DNA from: Coffea arabica
Lineage: Eukaryota; Streptophyta; Magnoliopsida; Gentianales; Rubiaceae
Length of the DNA stretch: 64,000 nucleotides
Direction: 5' to 3'
Assembly (NCBI RefSeq): GCF_036785885.1
Contig: NC_092320.1
Location: 13,641,557-13,705,556, forward strand
Below the pieces are notes generated by a model. It did no database searches, was not told where the DNA came from, and saw only the letters and a program-made list of their open reading frames with translations. The position numbers and the translations under genes were made by a program. Positions within the stretch are counted from its first letter, which is position 1. The number at the start of each line of letters is the position of its first letter. This document shows positions 1 through 11,565 of this stretch, piece after piece.

Positions 1-927
1 ACTGAAAAGATAGCACAGAACTATAGCCTTTGTTTTATATAAACCTCCCTACCTTCAGATTCTAATTCATTAAAGTACCAACAGAACGCTAACTCCTTTT
101 TCCAATTATTGACAAAGCATGTATAAATATCTTCAATTTAAATACCTGATCTTCCAAATTCTTTTACTGACTAGATTACATAAGCATTGTCGAGATGTTT
201 GACCTTCTAATGTCTTTTACTGAAAATTATGTTTGCCATGCTATTTAATTGCAACAGTTACACATTTCTCTGAAGCTGCAACACCTAACAAAAAAGTTAT
301 TTATCAAAAAAGTTATTTATATGAGAAAAACCAGCTTAATCAAGTGATTCATGGCCACAGGGCCTCAGATGTTCAAAACTGCACCATAGGCAAGTTTACA
401 TTACCTAAAAGCGGTGAAAGAATAGGACAGGAAAGTGATGTTTTAGAAATTCCAAGGGAACTGCTGTTTAAGAGGAAAAAACAATGCAAAAGATTAATAT
501 GCCAAAATCAGAACTAAACATGCATAAAATTTTCATGCGACCGTACTCATAAGTTTAAAATCAAACAAAAGTAAGGTCAAAGACATCAATAGTCATGGTG
601 AAATTTTAAGAAATTTCTAGAGAACTGCTGTTTCAGCAGGGAAAATCAACGCAAGGCATTCATGTGCCAAAATCAGAACCAGATATAATAAGTTTTCATG
701 CAAACATCCTCACATATAAGTTTAAATCCATCAAAATAAAGTCAAACACATTACCAGTCATCGTGACATTTCACTATAATAACAAAAAGTCAATTTCAAA
801 TTCATGGAATCAGTAAGACAGTTTATTATGCAACACATTTACAAATTATAGACCAGTACTAAATTGGGGAACAAAACACATAGAAATCCAACAAATTCAC
901 TGAGAGAGAACAGGACAGTGAGAGTAC
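1..927 (-). other. ATG11 intron sequence with a diverged tandem duplication
   Basis: This stretch follows the ATG11 exon donor and holds no recognisable exon. It contains two diverged copies of a unit of about 165 bp (roughly 440-605 and 606-772). Shared blocks include GAACTGCTGTTT at 458 and 622 and GTGCCAAAATCAGAAC-like runs near 500 and 665. The 94-residue open frame at 233-517 lies mostly in the repeat and resembles no protein I know. Confidence 0.6.
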
Positions 928-1871
928 CTTAAGGTCTGCATTATGCTTTTTTGCTCATTAATATACCGCTGGTGCTCTTTTAGAGTGGTTTCGATTTCTC
1001 CCACATGGAAAGAAGCTTTACTGGAAAACAACTGTTCAGCATTGCGCTTTAGCTGTCCAAACTCCTGCTTAAAGTCTAAAACTTTATTCTCAAATTGCTT
1101 GTGGGAATTGCTACAGTCCTCCACAGCCTTTTGCAAGTTCTCTTCCTTCACAAAATCCAGTAAGCACCTGCGGCTAGCACCTTGTAATGCAGGCAAAATC
1201 TTGCAAGCTTTCAATTTCTCTATATCTCTTCCAAAATTTGCCAGAAGATTAGCATGCCTTCTATGCTGCTGCGAATAAAACTTCTCAAAATCCCTATAGT
1301 TTTGGAGAATCATCCTATAAAAATGATCCAAATTATGACCAGCAATCTCCAATGCTCTCTCTTGAACCTTTTGCTCTCTGAAAAGCCGCTCACAGATATC
1401 CAATTTTGCTCGCGTACGGGAATAAATAGCATCTCCAAACTGAAAATGATATCTGAATTGCCTCTCATACGATGGCAAGGCCTTCAGAGCAGGGTCAGGA
1501 GCGTCATCCAAGGGGTGACGGTTGTGGGAGGAGGACGGGACTTGGGGATCAGGAATATCAATTATATCAACTTGCTCATCTGCAGGAGGCTCTGAATTGC
1601 TCCTCATTCTTGCTCTATTAAACAAGAATACTTCCCGATCACCAGACGGAAGTCTATAGGTAGAAAGGGGCCGCTGAGATTCCAACTTCATGTCTAAGCA
1701 TAAAAGAAGCTGATCATTAAACTGAATCCCTGTAACTGATTCTAGGAATCTCTGGACAGCCTCAACGATATAATATTCATCGCACTCGAGCTCGAACGAG
1801 TGCCCATTCTCAGCAATATGAACCAAAAGCTTGCCCGTCTGAACAACACCTTCTGTGACATTTGAACTCAT
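928..1871 (-). CDS. ATG11: ATG11 autophagy scaffold protein, N-terminal coding exon (gene continues off the left edge)
   Basis: This is the first coding exon of a plant ATG11, the large scaffold that links the ATG1/ATG13 kinase complex to selective autophagy cargo. The start is the ATG at 1871. Upstream in-frame sequence to 1898 has only a TTG, and the product starts MSSNVTEG. The exon encodes about 315 residues: a ubiquitin-like start (GKLLVHIAENGHSFELECDE), the conserved stretch HPLDDAPDPALKALPSYERQ, then a long helical region. It ends at AAG|GTACTC (928) in phase 2. Arabidopsis ATG11 is over 1,100 residues, so most of the gene lies left of position 1. I found no second exon between 1 and 927, so the first intron is at least 0.9 kb. 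Identity is secure from several conserved blocks, including NFGRDIEKLKACKILP and CLLDFVKEENLQKAVE. Confidence 0.93.
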
Positions 1872-3530
1872 TGTAAAACTGCCCCTCCACCGCAACAATC
1901 AGAATCAGCTAAGAAATAAGAACAACCACAGCAACAACGCGAATTGAATAGTTCAGCTAAGGTCAGGGCTAAAACACTAGTTACAGCTTCTCCAACTGAT
2001 TAGCCCCAGACAGATGAACAGTTCCCCCAATTTTAGACCTTTAAAGCTTATGTTATCAAAAGCTCTCCAGCAATTATGTACAATCCACCATAAAATCAAC
2101 AAAAACATGTCAAATCCCACCAAATCCTCCAATTGGTTTACAAGAGGAAATAGCAATTTCTATAGTTAATTTTCCAGAAAATCCTGATTAGAAACAATCA
2201 ACCACCTGTGATGTCAGCAAAATGAGCAAAATCCCAGCAAACCCACCAAAGATTGTACCAATTAAACCTCAAATATTATTCAACCACTTCCAAAAACCCC
2301 GTGTAAAACCCAAATTTTTAGCAATTGAAACCGCAATTTCTTAGAAAAGCCCCAACTTTTACTAACCGACGAAAGTTCACTTCTTTTTTCCGAAACCCAC
2401 AAATCGAAACCAATCAATTCCTGCAATCAAGCAATAAAAAAGTCAATATTTAATCCCAGAAAAACAGAAACCACACCCAAAATTCGAAGCCAAGGCTAAA
2501 AACGTACGAATTCAGTAACAAAGAAGCAAACTTTTCTCGACCCAAGAAAGGAAAGAACGAAAAGCCCAATTACGTGAAGAAAGAGAATGTTACTTAGGAT
2601 TTGCATAGAAAGAGTTTTAACACGAAAAGCTATCTCCTTTTCCTAGTAAGTTCTGTAGATGGGCTTGCTTGTGTTTCCTTGATGGAACAATATATTTGAT
2701 CCAAAAAAAAATAATTTAAAAAAAGATTTCTTTTCTCTTTTTCTTTTATAATTAATACACTAGTATCGGGAAGAGAGAACCTTCTGAAGGAAGTAACGAC
2801 CGACCAACCAACCAGCCAATTAACCAACAGGTAACAGAGCCACCAGCAGAAGCACCGGAAGATGTTGCTTGGTAGTATCTTGGTATTAATTAAGTGCGTG
2901 TTGTGTGTGTGTGTTTTGTTTCTTCTCCTTCCCTAGTATCCTTCTCACATCGGAATTATAAGGGCCGGGGGTGGACTTGGATAGCAGTAGTCTAGGAAGA
3001 ATAGGAAAAGGATTTCAGATGGCAATCCAATGTTGGAAATGTCATGTACCCTCTTACTCTTCTTCTACAATCATTGCAATATATTTTTTATAAGAGTAAT
3101 AAGGAGTTTAGTAACACTAACGATGATGTGTGTGTGTGTAAATGTCTGCACGTTTCCTGATGATCAACTCTTTTTCCTTTTCCTTTTCCTTTTCCTTTTC
3201 TTTCATGGAAGAAGAAGAAGGTAAATTATTTGCTCCAGCCTCCAAGCATAATTTTTTTTTTTTAAATTTTGGTAAAAAGTATAATGCTTTATACTCTAAG
3301 GTAATTTCTATTTGCCCCATGAAGTTGTGCAATGTTTGATTTCATCCCCACAAATTAAGTTTTGTTCCCTTTTACCTGCATCAACTTTTCGCGTATGTTT
3401 TAGGCGGACTTGTCACCTAGTACTAATTTGTAAGCCATAGTACTTCCTTTTTTTTTTTTTTTTTTTGGTTGGATGTACTTAAGTTTGAGGTTAAGTGATA
3501 CTAAGAAGGAAAAAGGGCAAGGAAAGATGG
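1872..3530. other. ATG11 5' leader and promoter region, no further gene seen
   Basis: The stretch just above the ATG11 start is A- and C-rich on the plus strand and probably contains the 5' UTR, perhaps with a leader intron. I could not place a transcription start or a leader splice site. Near 3173-3204 there is a TTTTCC hexamer microsatellite, and around 3443-3468 a long poly-T run. Small open frames here are low-complexity. Confidence 0.4.
3173..3204. repeat. (TTTTCC)n microsatellite
   Basis: About five consecutive TTTTCC units followed by GAAGAAGAAGAAG. Open frames across it on both strands (Ser-Phe or Lys-Glu repeats) are artefacts of the repeat. Confidence 0.9.
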
Positions 3531-4251
3531 TTAATAATTCTGCTTAGGACTTTAGTTGAGTCAAAAATTTAAAAAACGTGTGTTTTCTAACGGTCATCTT
3601 AGCGCATAATTTATTTAGGAATGTGCTATAATAATTTTGTCTTCTAAGAAAGACAACGGGGATGGAGTCTTACTTGTCTCTTTGTACTTTTGATTTGGGT
3701 AAGATTCATTTATGCTCTTTTGAAGAGTTTTCAATAAAAAAAAAAAAGAGTTATTATAACACATTTTTGAATAAATTAGAGGACAAAAAGATAGTTAGAT
3801 GCTTTAAAATTTCTAATTTGAATAAACTATTATGCTCTTTTAAAGATTATTGTACGTTTCTCATCTCTTAAGCTAAATACTTTTGCTTTTTGCGGCTTCT
3901 AATCTTTTTAACCATGCTTTTAATGAACTTATGTTTTGAATAAGAAAAACACAACATGCCATTAAAATGTTGAGAGAGAAAGCAAAAAAGCAATTACATG
4001 AAAATGCGGAATGTTTAATACGGATGTGCTTTACAGTAAATAATCAAGGTAATTATTATGACCTTTGGATAATAAAGTAGTATGCTTTATTTTCTAGTAT
4101 TTAGTTTTCTGTTTAATAAGTTCAATAAGATGTTTTACTTGTAACCCATAACTCACGAGGTCGAATTATCAAGAGAGTATCAAGTATTTATTTTTTACCT
4201 TTCCATTTAATTTTTATGATATGCCAGCATCAAGTGTTCCAAACATCCCTA

Positions 4252-4390
4252 GTTTGGATTGTTATTTTTTTTGAAGTTTTTATAAAAAATGTACTGTAAC
4301 AATTTGATATATATGTAAGATAAAAAAGGTGATTGAAAAATTGATTTAGAAAAAACTAAAATTTTTTGGTAAAAAAATGACAATCCAAAC
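4252..4390. mobile_element. Short hairpin MITE with GTTTGGATTG ends
   Basis: The element starts GTTTGGATTG and ends CAATCCAAAC, with AT-rich arms that are roughly inverted (T-runs on the left, GGTAAAAAAATGA on the right). It is about 139 bp and noncoding. I saw no convincing target-site duplication. It lies 22 bp before the old start codon of the FAS1 pseudogene, where the intact copy has its promoter and leader. Confidence 0.7.
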
Positions 4391-4412
4391 ATAAAATTTT
4401 TTATACATCAAT

Positions 4413-5179
4413 ATGGCAAGAAAATCAACCACATCAGTTGATCTTGCTTTTCTTTGCCTCGTTGCTTTGCAACCCAATCTACCCTTAGCAAATCTGTCCT
4501 AAAGATGAGGGGCATTGGCAAGGAACTCTCGCGATGGGAGTCTTTGGTCATGGGGAATATTTAAATCATTTGTTAACCTCTGCACCTTCCTAATTGACCC
4601 ACAACATGGGGAATTTCTTGGATCATTTGCTAACCTCTGCACCTTCCTAATTGACCCAACACGACTGCCATCACAGTCTTTTGTCAGACGGACAAAGGCT
4701 TTGCTTCCTAAAGCCACATTGCCATTCCAACAACAACCTTACTCCAGTACCTTTGTGCCCTTTAAGGTAGATAGGAAGATTCCTGAATCTTTCCCTGTTG
4801 GCTCCACATTGAGAATGCCCCTTCTCTTGTCAAAACTCTCTGTGACGGTAAAGTTAATTTCTAGCAGCAACGTCAAGATAATGGATTGGGAAATCTACAA
4901 TCATATGGTTGTTCACGGAGTTGACGGCTATTTCAATATGGCATTCGCCATCTATAGTTGCAAAGAACGATTCTGCTGATCATGATGAAAGTCCCAAACG
5001 TCCAATAGCAGATCATTTCTTATATTGACGGATGATGTTCTTTGATTTTTTCAAGTTCCTCTGGTGGCTTTAATTTTCTTGCTTTATTGGCTGTTGTAGC
5101 TGTAATAGTAACTAGTTTGACCTGCCAATCTGCCATCGTTACTTCTACAAGAAGGCTTGGGATGATTATCTTCCGGTGA
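4413..5179 (+). pseudogene. FAS1-domain protein pseudogene
   Basis: Nucleotides 4413-5179 align with the intact FAS1 gene at 11566-12330 along their whole length, from ATGGCAAGAAAATCAAC to the end of the C-terminal tail. The frame is broken. A one-base loss in the signal-peptide region leads to TAA at 4500-4502 after 29 codons. A segment of about 57 bp is tandemly duplicated inside the gene (about 4553-4608 and 4609-4659, both containing AACCTCTGCACCTTCCTAAT). Fragments such as VPFKVD, VKIMDWEIYN and VHGVDGYFNMAFA are still legible in one frame (4742-4960), and the transmembrane region is out of frame near 5080-5130. The promoter is missing as well, so it is unlikely to be expressed as a functional protein. 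Confidence 0.9.
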
Positions 5180-6646
5180 TACAATTTAAACATGCATGAT
5201 CACAAGCATGTATTGGACTAAAATAATTAATCAATTCTTTATACATATATACACACACATATGTATGTAGGCATGAATATATGAAGCTTAGGACGTATGT
5301 TATCTTTCTGTTTTTCCCTGTTTCTAGAAAATTAAATATTAGAAGGGAATACAGACGATGAAAATTATAATTGGATATTGAGAAAAGTAGGACTATGAGG
5401 TTGTCAACATCTATTGAACCATTACTTTCTTCTTTTTCTTTTTCCTTTTTTTTTTTTTTGTTTTTTGAAACCAATAAACACAGAAAACGTTTATTTGGGA
5501 TTGATGAAGGCACCAAAATCGATTACCTTCACTAATAAAAATAACTCAATACATGAAAAATGCACTACTGCTATACACTAGAGTACTAACTATGCTGAAC
5601 ACAGCGTGTTGTTATGAAAAGTAAATAAACCATATTTCTTCTTAATTTAGAAAATTGGGTTCCACGTTCCATAAAAAGAAAACTTTTCACGCATGTTTTT
5701 CTGTAATCAAATGATTCCAAAACTGGTATTTTTACACAAAATTCCAAAACTAGTACACCTGCAGAATAAAGAGCTATATATATACAAGAACATTTCACGG
5801 ATTATTACATGAAAAAGATAGAAGAAGATGCCATGGGAAACGTCAACATGGAAGGAAACAACAATTTGCTTTGTCTGATATGAACATTTTTGCAACGTTT
5901 CGCTATCTCATCGCCTTATGCATCGCAGAATCACTTGGGACTTTTTTTGGTGTTTGGTTAAAAACTTGGAACTGTACGAACTTGTTTCAGCCAGAGGCCT
6001 TCGTGCGAGTGGGATGGGGCATTTAGTAATTTGCTCAATTTCGTCTCGACAAGGAGTTTCTCCACAAAACAAACAAAAGGTTTTAGTGGGTAAGAAGGGT
6101 TAAATTGATCGGAATGAATCATGCAGCATTTACTAAGTACTCAAAGAAAGTAAGGCATAGTTTTAGGACACATTGAACAATATATATGGGAGAAAATTGC
6201 AAACTAGTCTTCACACCTTTACTTTGTAGTTCTTAGGCACCTTACACCTAAAAGAAATTATTTTAGATCCTTACCCTTTTAAAATGTAGCATTGTTAACA
6301 GTCCCCATTTCAAACTTATTTTTCTCTAAAAGGTATGCACGCAGGTTAATTAGATTAGTAGTATTTCACAAACTAATTAGAGCCCAAATATATGGCATCG
6401 AGTGTTACTAATTGTGTTTTATTTTTTTTTTAGTTAACCCTTATATCTTTTCTTAATTATATCCTCCCAATTTTTAATTGTCAGACCCAAAATTTGAATC
6501 ACAAACCTAATAATGATTACATCTAATAAACTTCTCTCCTGTCCAATTACAAATGGCATTTCAATGATAATTAATGACACTTTACCTCCTTTCTATTTTT
6601 GCAAAGTATATAAAGAAAAAAAAATGTCACAAACACTAGCCATAAT
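5180..6646. other. Intergenic, no gene seen
   Basis: AT-rich DNA between the FAS1 pseudogene and the solo LTR. Open frames on both strands are short and resemble nothing known. Confidence 0.5.
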
Positions 6647-9359
6647 TGTGAAGACCCGAAAATTCCTTTAGAATTTCCTCCCTTTTTTTAAAAAAATTAA
6701 TTTATATTTTCTTCTATATTTCTTTACTTGATTATTTAACTACTTACTAGTCCTAAATTTCATGGTGATTTCATTAGCTGAGTCAAGTGTTTTACTTTTA
6801 CTTTTCAAGTTAGAGTAAATTAAAGTTTTGGTGTATTTTAGTAGCGTGATTAATTACTGAGGTGTGTGTATTAAATTTTGGTGGTTAAGAGTGAGTTTTA
6901 TATATGAGGAAGTGTGTGATTAGAAGTGCTATTAATAAGTTAGTGAATCATAAGTTAAAACACTAGTACGCACGAGTTAAGGAAAATCGGATTGCACTAA
7001 CGTGTACCGTTTGCTACCGATTGAGTACACCACTTGACTAATACTTTCTTACCCTAATCTAGTTGTTTTTATTTCATTTAATTTCCCCTAAATTAACCCT
7101 TAAGTCAGCCACCATTTTTTACCAAAGAAAAGGAAGGAAAGAAAAAAAAATAAGAAACTATCTTGTGGTGCCAAGTATCAGAAATCCAAAAAACTTTGAC
7201 CAAGTTCATTTTTTTCCTTCTTATCTTGCATTTTGGCCATTTTTGCTTCATTTCTTGTTAGCTTGGCCGAAATTTTGGAGAGGGAAGAAAGAGGAGAGAA
7301 ACCTTCCATTTCCAACCTTGAATTGTTTGAGCAAAATCAATAAAACTAAACCGATTAAAGTTTCATTTTGGTGTTTAGGAAGTTTGGTGTGGTGAAATTT
7401 TTGAAAGATAGTGATTTGTTTTTCACTTGCAAGAAGCTTTTGGAAGGTATAAGACTTGAACTTCCTTTTCTCTTGTTTAATCTTGTTAAACTTGGTATAG
7501 AAGCTTTTAATCTTGGCTTGCAATGGTTGATTTCTTAGTTTTTTATGGTGTAGTAGAATTTTCAATCAGGGTTTTATATTTTCCAGCCATGATTATGTTG
7601 TTTAACTAGCCAATGTTGGTATTGAGCATGGAAATGGAACTTCTGAAGTGATTAGTGGCATGTTTATTACTTTTTATAGTGGAAAGTTGCATTTCTAGCA
7701 CTTGGGGGTGAAATTTCAGTTCTGCCTTATTTTTGGACTTAACTTGGGCTGCGAATTTCTCCATATTTTTGATTGAATCAGTTCTTATTCAAAACATGAA
7801 AGTTGTAGGGAGTTGAATTAGCTTTCTATCCAGAAAATTTCAACTCAATCAAAGTACTGTATCTTGTAAAATGACTAAAATACCCTTGATTGCCCAAATG
7901 CCCTGTTTCACCGACAGCTTTCTGTTTTCTCTAAGATTTCAATTTTTGACCATGAAAATGCATGATTTGGCTTTGGAGGTCTTCATAATAAATGTAGACC
8001 TATGTATTAGTTTCGAAACGCCATAATATTCATTTTAATCCGATACGTGTAGTTTCAGTTGTGATCAAAATACCAAAGGATGGCAAAGGTGCCATCTTCA
8101 TTGTTTGTCGTTGCCTTTCTCTTGTTTTCGGTTTCCTTGGTCCGACTTAACATGTACTTCTCAAGTATTACAACCTGATTTCTAACATTCTAAACAAGTA
8201 TTCAAAACATGATTTTTAGTTGCATATATTGGCTTTGAACTTAACCGTTTTTTATCATTTTCTTTACAAATTATGCGTACACCTTGCCTATATGATTTAC
8301 TATACTTTTCATACCTTTTACCTTTGATATAGAAATATAAGTTATGCTGCTTGCATTCGTGTATGATTGGTGCTTGTGGAACAATATTTGCCTGCAGATT
8401 TCGAGAATGGCCAAGGTGTCGGCCCTGAACTATATTTTGATAAAACGTGACTTGTTTAGAGTGAGTGTTTCTTGCATGTTTATGTATTAAATGACTGTGT
8501 ACTTATTGTGATTATTCACTTGAGTGTTAAATGCTTTCCAATGATTGCTAAATGGATTTTTGACAGGCGAGTGTGTACTTTATCGCACTCGACCCAAGCA
8601 AAAGTTAATTTTCAATGATTGAATACTACTTGTGCATAAATGTAAGTCTTTTTGCTGAACTAAGCCCTTGCCTTTCGTTGATAGTCGACTTGAGCCAGAA
8701 GCAAACTCGATCGGACGGCTGGTGACCTTGGGATAATGTTTGATATACTCGAGTATGACCACAAAAGTTGGTGGAGAACTAGCCAGTGAATTGGCTAGTG
8801 GCGGGAAATGAAAACAATGAATGAATGTCAAGAACACTGAAGATGTTTTCACTTACAAAAAAAATGTTTTTCTAATATTGGAGGGATAAGAAAAATGGTT
8901 GGCGAATAAATGAACGAATGACTCAACGTGAGCATGTATCATTTTAATGAGTGTTTTCTTATTGCTTTTATACTGTAAATATTTTCTCGATTTATTGTTA
9001 TTAAATGACTAATGCCCTTGTTTCAATTGCTTGATTATGTGTATGGGAACCTCACTGAGTATTAGTTCATCTCTCTATTCCATTACATTTATTTTCCTTA
9101 CAGGGTTTGAGAGCAAGGACGAGTGATTAGAGGAAGACTAAACTTTTGACTAGAACTTTTATTGTGTAATAGTGATAGTATTAGTAGTTGGTTGGATCCT
9201 AAACTTTTGTATTTAACCTAGATGATTACATATATGTTAAGTTTGATTGGTCCATCTTTACTTGGTCTTGAAGTAATATGTGAGTGAGCTCCAGTGAGAG
9301 TTGGGCAGGCGGTCCGCAGAACCCTTTGGTTCGCCTTAGGGGGAGGTGGAGTCGTCACA
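6647..9359. mobile_element. Probable solo LTR of a large (Ty3/gypsy-type) retrotransposon
   Basis: The segment begins TGTGAAGACCCG and ends GGAGTCGTCACA. Its terminal nonamers are inverted (TGTGAAGAC against TGTGACGAC), with one mismatch. Flanking pentamers are ATAAT (6642-6646) and ATAAC (9360-9364), a four-of-five match fitting an aged 5 bp target-site duplication. No gag-pol frame, primer-binding site or polypurine tract is visible inside, so 2.7 kb of noncoding DNA between such ends fits one LTR left after recombination. The alternative is a non-autonomous derivative. Termini of this TGTGACGACCC type are familiar from plant gypsy-like LTRs, but I cannot name the family. Confidence 0.65.
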
Positions 9360-10189
9360 ATAACATAATCTAAACTGTTTAATTGTTTATTGCATTGCAT
9401 CCACACAAGCTCTCAATACGATGAAGAATCCAAAATATTTGGAGAAATGAACTACAAATAAAAATAGAGGACAGAATGAAAAATGTTACCATCATAAAAA
9501 TACAAGGCAAATAACAAGTGCCCGGGATGGATACCTTGGAAGCAGGAAATAAGGAGCGACAAACAAATTTTTTTCCCCGTGATTGTTGAGTGGAGAGAGA
9601 TTTCTGTTGAAAAGAGCGTTGTCACTATGTAAATGGAGCCACTTGTTTCTAGGGCCCTCTTGAAATTGAATATCTCATAATTGGGATTTAAGTAGCTGAT
9701 ATATGAATTTTTTCTTTTAATTTTTTGAATAAGTAAAACACCCAAATTGAGAACCATGAGGTTTGGAGTGCCACTTTAATATCAAAAGTTTATGCTAGGT
9801 CAGCAATTTGTATTGATCTAACCAGTTGGATTGGATTGGATATTTTAGATATATTAAAAAAAGTACTTTAATTCTTCTTTGAAATGTGATGTATGTTTTT
9901 TTTTAAAAAAAAAATATGTATTTGATAACAAAAAAAATAGAACATCTCAATTTATTAAATAGATCTGAATTATATAGACAAAATTAACTTGAAATAATAA
10001 GTAATAAACCATTCACTTATCGGTTAAATATTGAAAGTGCTTTCTTTTTTTTAAAAAAAAAATAGAGTGCACTTAAATGTTATGATCTTAGTATTAACAT
10101 TTAGATATCAAAATTCAAAATTCAAATTTTAGTTTATCAAATACACCCTAAGTTAAAGTTTTCCCTCTCTCTGGTGTGCTGAAGTTAAA
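9360..10189. other. Intergenic, no gene seen
   Basis: AT-rich sequence between the solo LTR and the right copy of the FAS1 duplication. The only open frames are short and lack recognisable features. Confidence 0.5.
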
Positions 10190-11440
10190 GTAATTCTTTA
10201 GCCGAGTGACAAATTCAAAAATGTATTCTCTAACTGTCTTTTTTTTCCTATAATTTATTCAAGAATGTGCTATAATAATTTTTATGCAAACTCTTCTTCT
10301 CTTTGTACTTTCAATTTGGGCAAGATTCATTCATGCACTTTTAAGGTTTATGGTATTTTCACCTCCAAAGCTATCTATTTTCCCTTTGGGGAGATTTTAA
10401 CTTTTTTTTTTACTGTGTTTCAATGTACTGATTTTTGAAAAAAATAAAAAAGAATAAGAATGACATAAGATGGCATTAAAATATCGAGAAAAAGAAAAAA
10501 AAAAAGCAATGAAAATGAATTGTTTAATACCACCAGCTCTGCCTACCATTAAATAAGCAAGACAATTACTATCACCTTTGGGTAACAAAGCAATATACTT
10601 CATTTTCAAGTATTTAATTTTCTTCTTAATGAGTTATCAATCACTCGTCTTTCACCTTTTCATTTAATTTTTATGAAATGCCAAGATCAAGTCCCCTCTT
10701 CATTGTTTGTGCCTTTCAAGTTTAGTTGCATCACAATGCACAGAACAAATAGAAAGTTTGTTTGTTTCTCCACTGATTGACAAATTATTTTTCAACTCTG
10801 GCATATCCTTAGAGGTGGCTGTGGCTGCCTGGAATTTCCATCCTATTGTAAAATAGACATTCATAAGCAGATCCTTGGAAAATTATAACTTTAGTTTCAC
10901 TTCCATAAAGATTTTGAAATTAAATTTGTTCCTTAAAGGTTTATATATGTGGCACACAACAAATTAGTTTCCATATAAGCCACTTTTTCTAGTGTTATTC
11001 GTGACATTATTGTTAACATCAGCACATCAGTGTAAAGACTCTATTTATATACTTTGAATTTGGCCTGCTATAATTTTGGAAGTTAAAAAAAAAAAAGAAA
11101 AAAAAGAAAGGGCATCACATCCAGGTCAAAATTAGTCGTAATTACATGCTTAAATGCATGTCCTTCTGTTTCCTCTTTTTTTTTCTTTCTTTCTTTCTAA
11201 AATTAATCCGAATAACTAATTAATCCCAAATTGAATCCTATAAAATTAATGACTGATGGGACCTCTATTTCCGCTTCTCCAAATCTCCTACAAGAGAAAG
11301 AGGTTTGTTTGGATTTGCCTAATTGCAATATCCCAAAAAAGGATCCTTTTACCATCGGAATCCAATTAGAGTTAAACCTTTTACCATCAGAGAATTAGAG
11401 TAGAATCAGGACTAGTATCCTTTAACTAAGCTCTCGTACC

Positions 11441-11448
11441 TATAAAAA
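11441..11448 (+). promoter_or_regulatory. Likely TATA box of the intact FAS1 gene
   Basis: TATAAAAA lies 125 bp before the ATG at 11566, giving a leader of about 90 nt if transcription starts some 30 bp downstream. The pseudogene copy lacks this region. Confidence 0.6.
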
Positions 11449-11565
11449 CCACTTCATCCTTCACAAAAGAAATTGTCATCCACTATCTCCAGATCTCTCC
11501 TTAATTTGTTAGAGTGATTATTTCTGATTCTTTGATTCTTAATTAATTTTTTTTACCGGTTGATC

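Larger units (their letters stand above)
3535..5180 (+). repeat. Left copy of a tandem segmental duplication (degenerate FAS1 locus)
   Basis: This segment is a diverged copy of 10190-12330. Shared flank blocks include AGGAATGTGCTATAATAATTTT (near 3616; near 10262 as AAGAATGTGC...), the tract around 3700-3720 matching 10310-10340, and CATTTAATTTTTATGA near 4203 and 10661. The coding part follows in the same order in both copies. Compared with the right copy, about 0.7 kb between the flank block and the ATG is missing here, and a MITE (4252-4390) sits at that point. Confidence 0.85.

Noticed and set aside
1254..1595. Plus-strand frames opposite the ATG11 exon
   Set aside because: Antisense shadows of a conserved coding exon.
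3117..3332. Lys-Glu and Ser-Phe repeat proteins
   Set aside because: Both are translations of the TTTTCC microsatellite.
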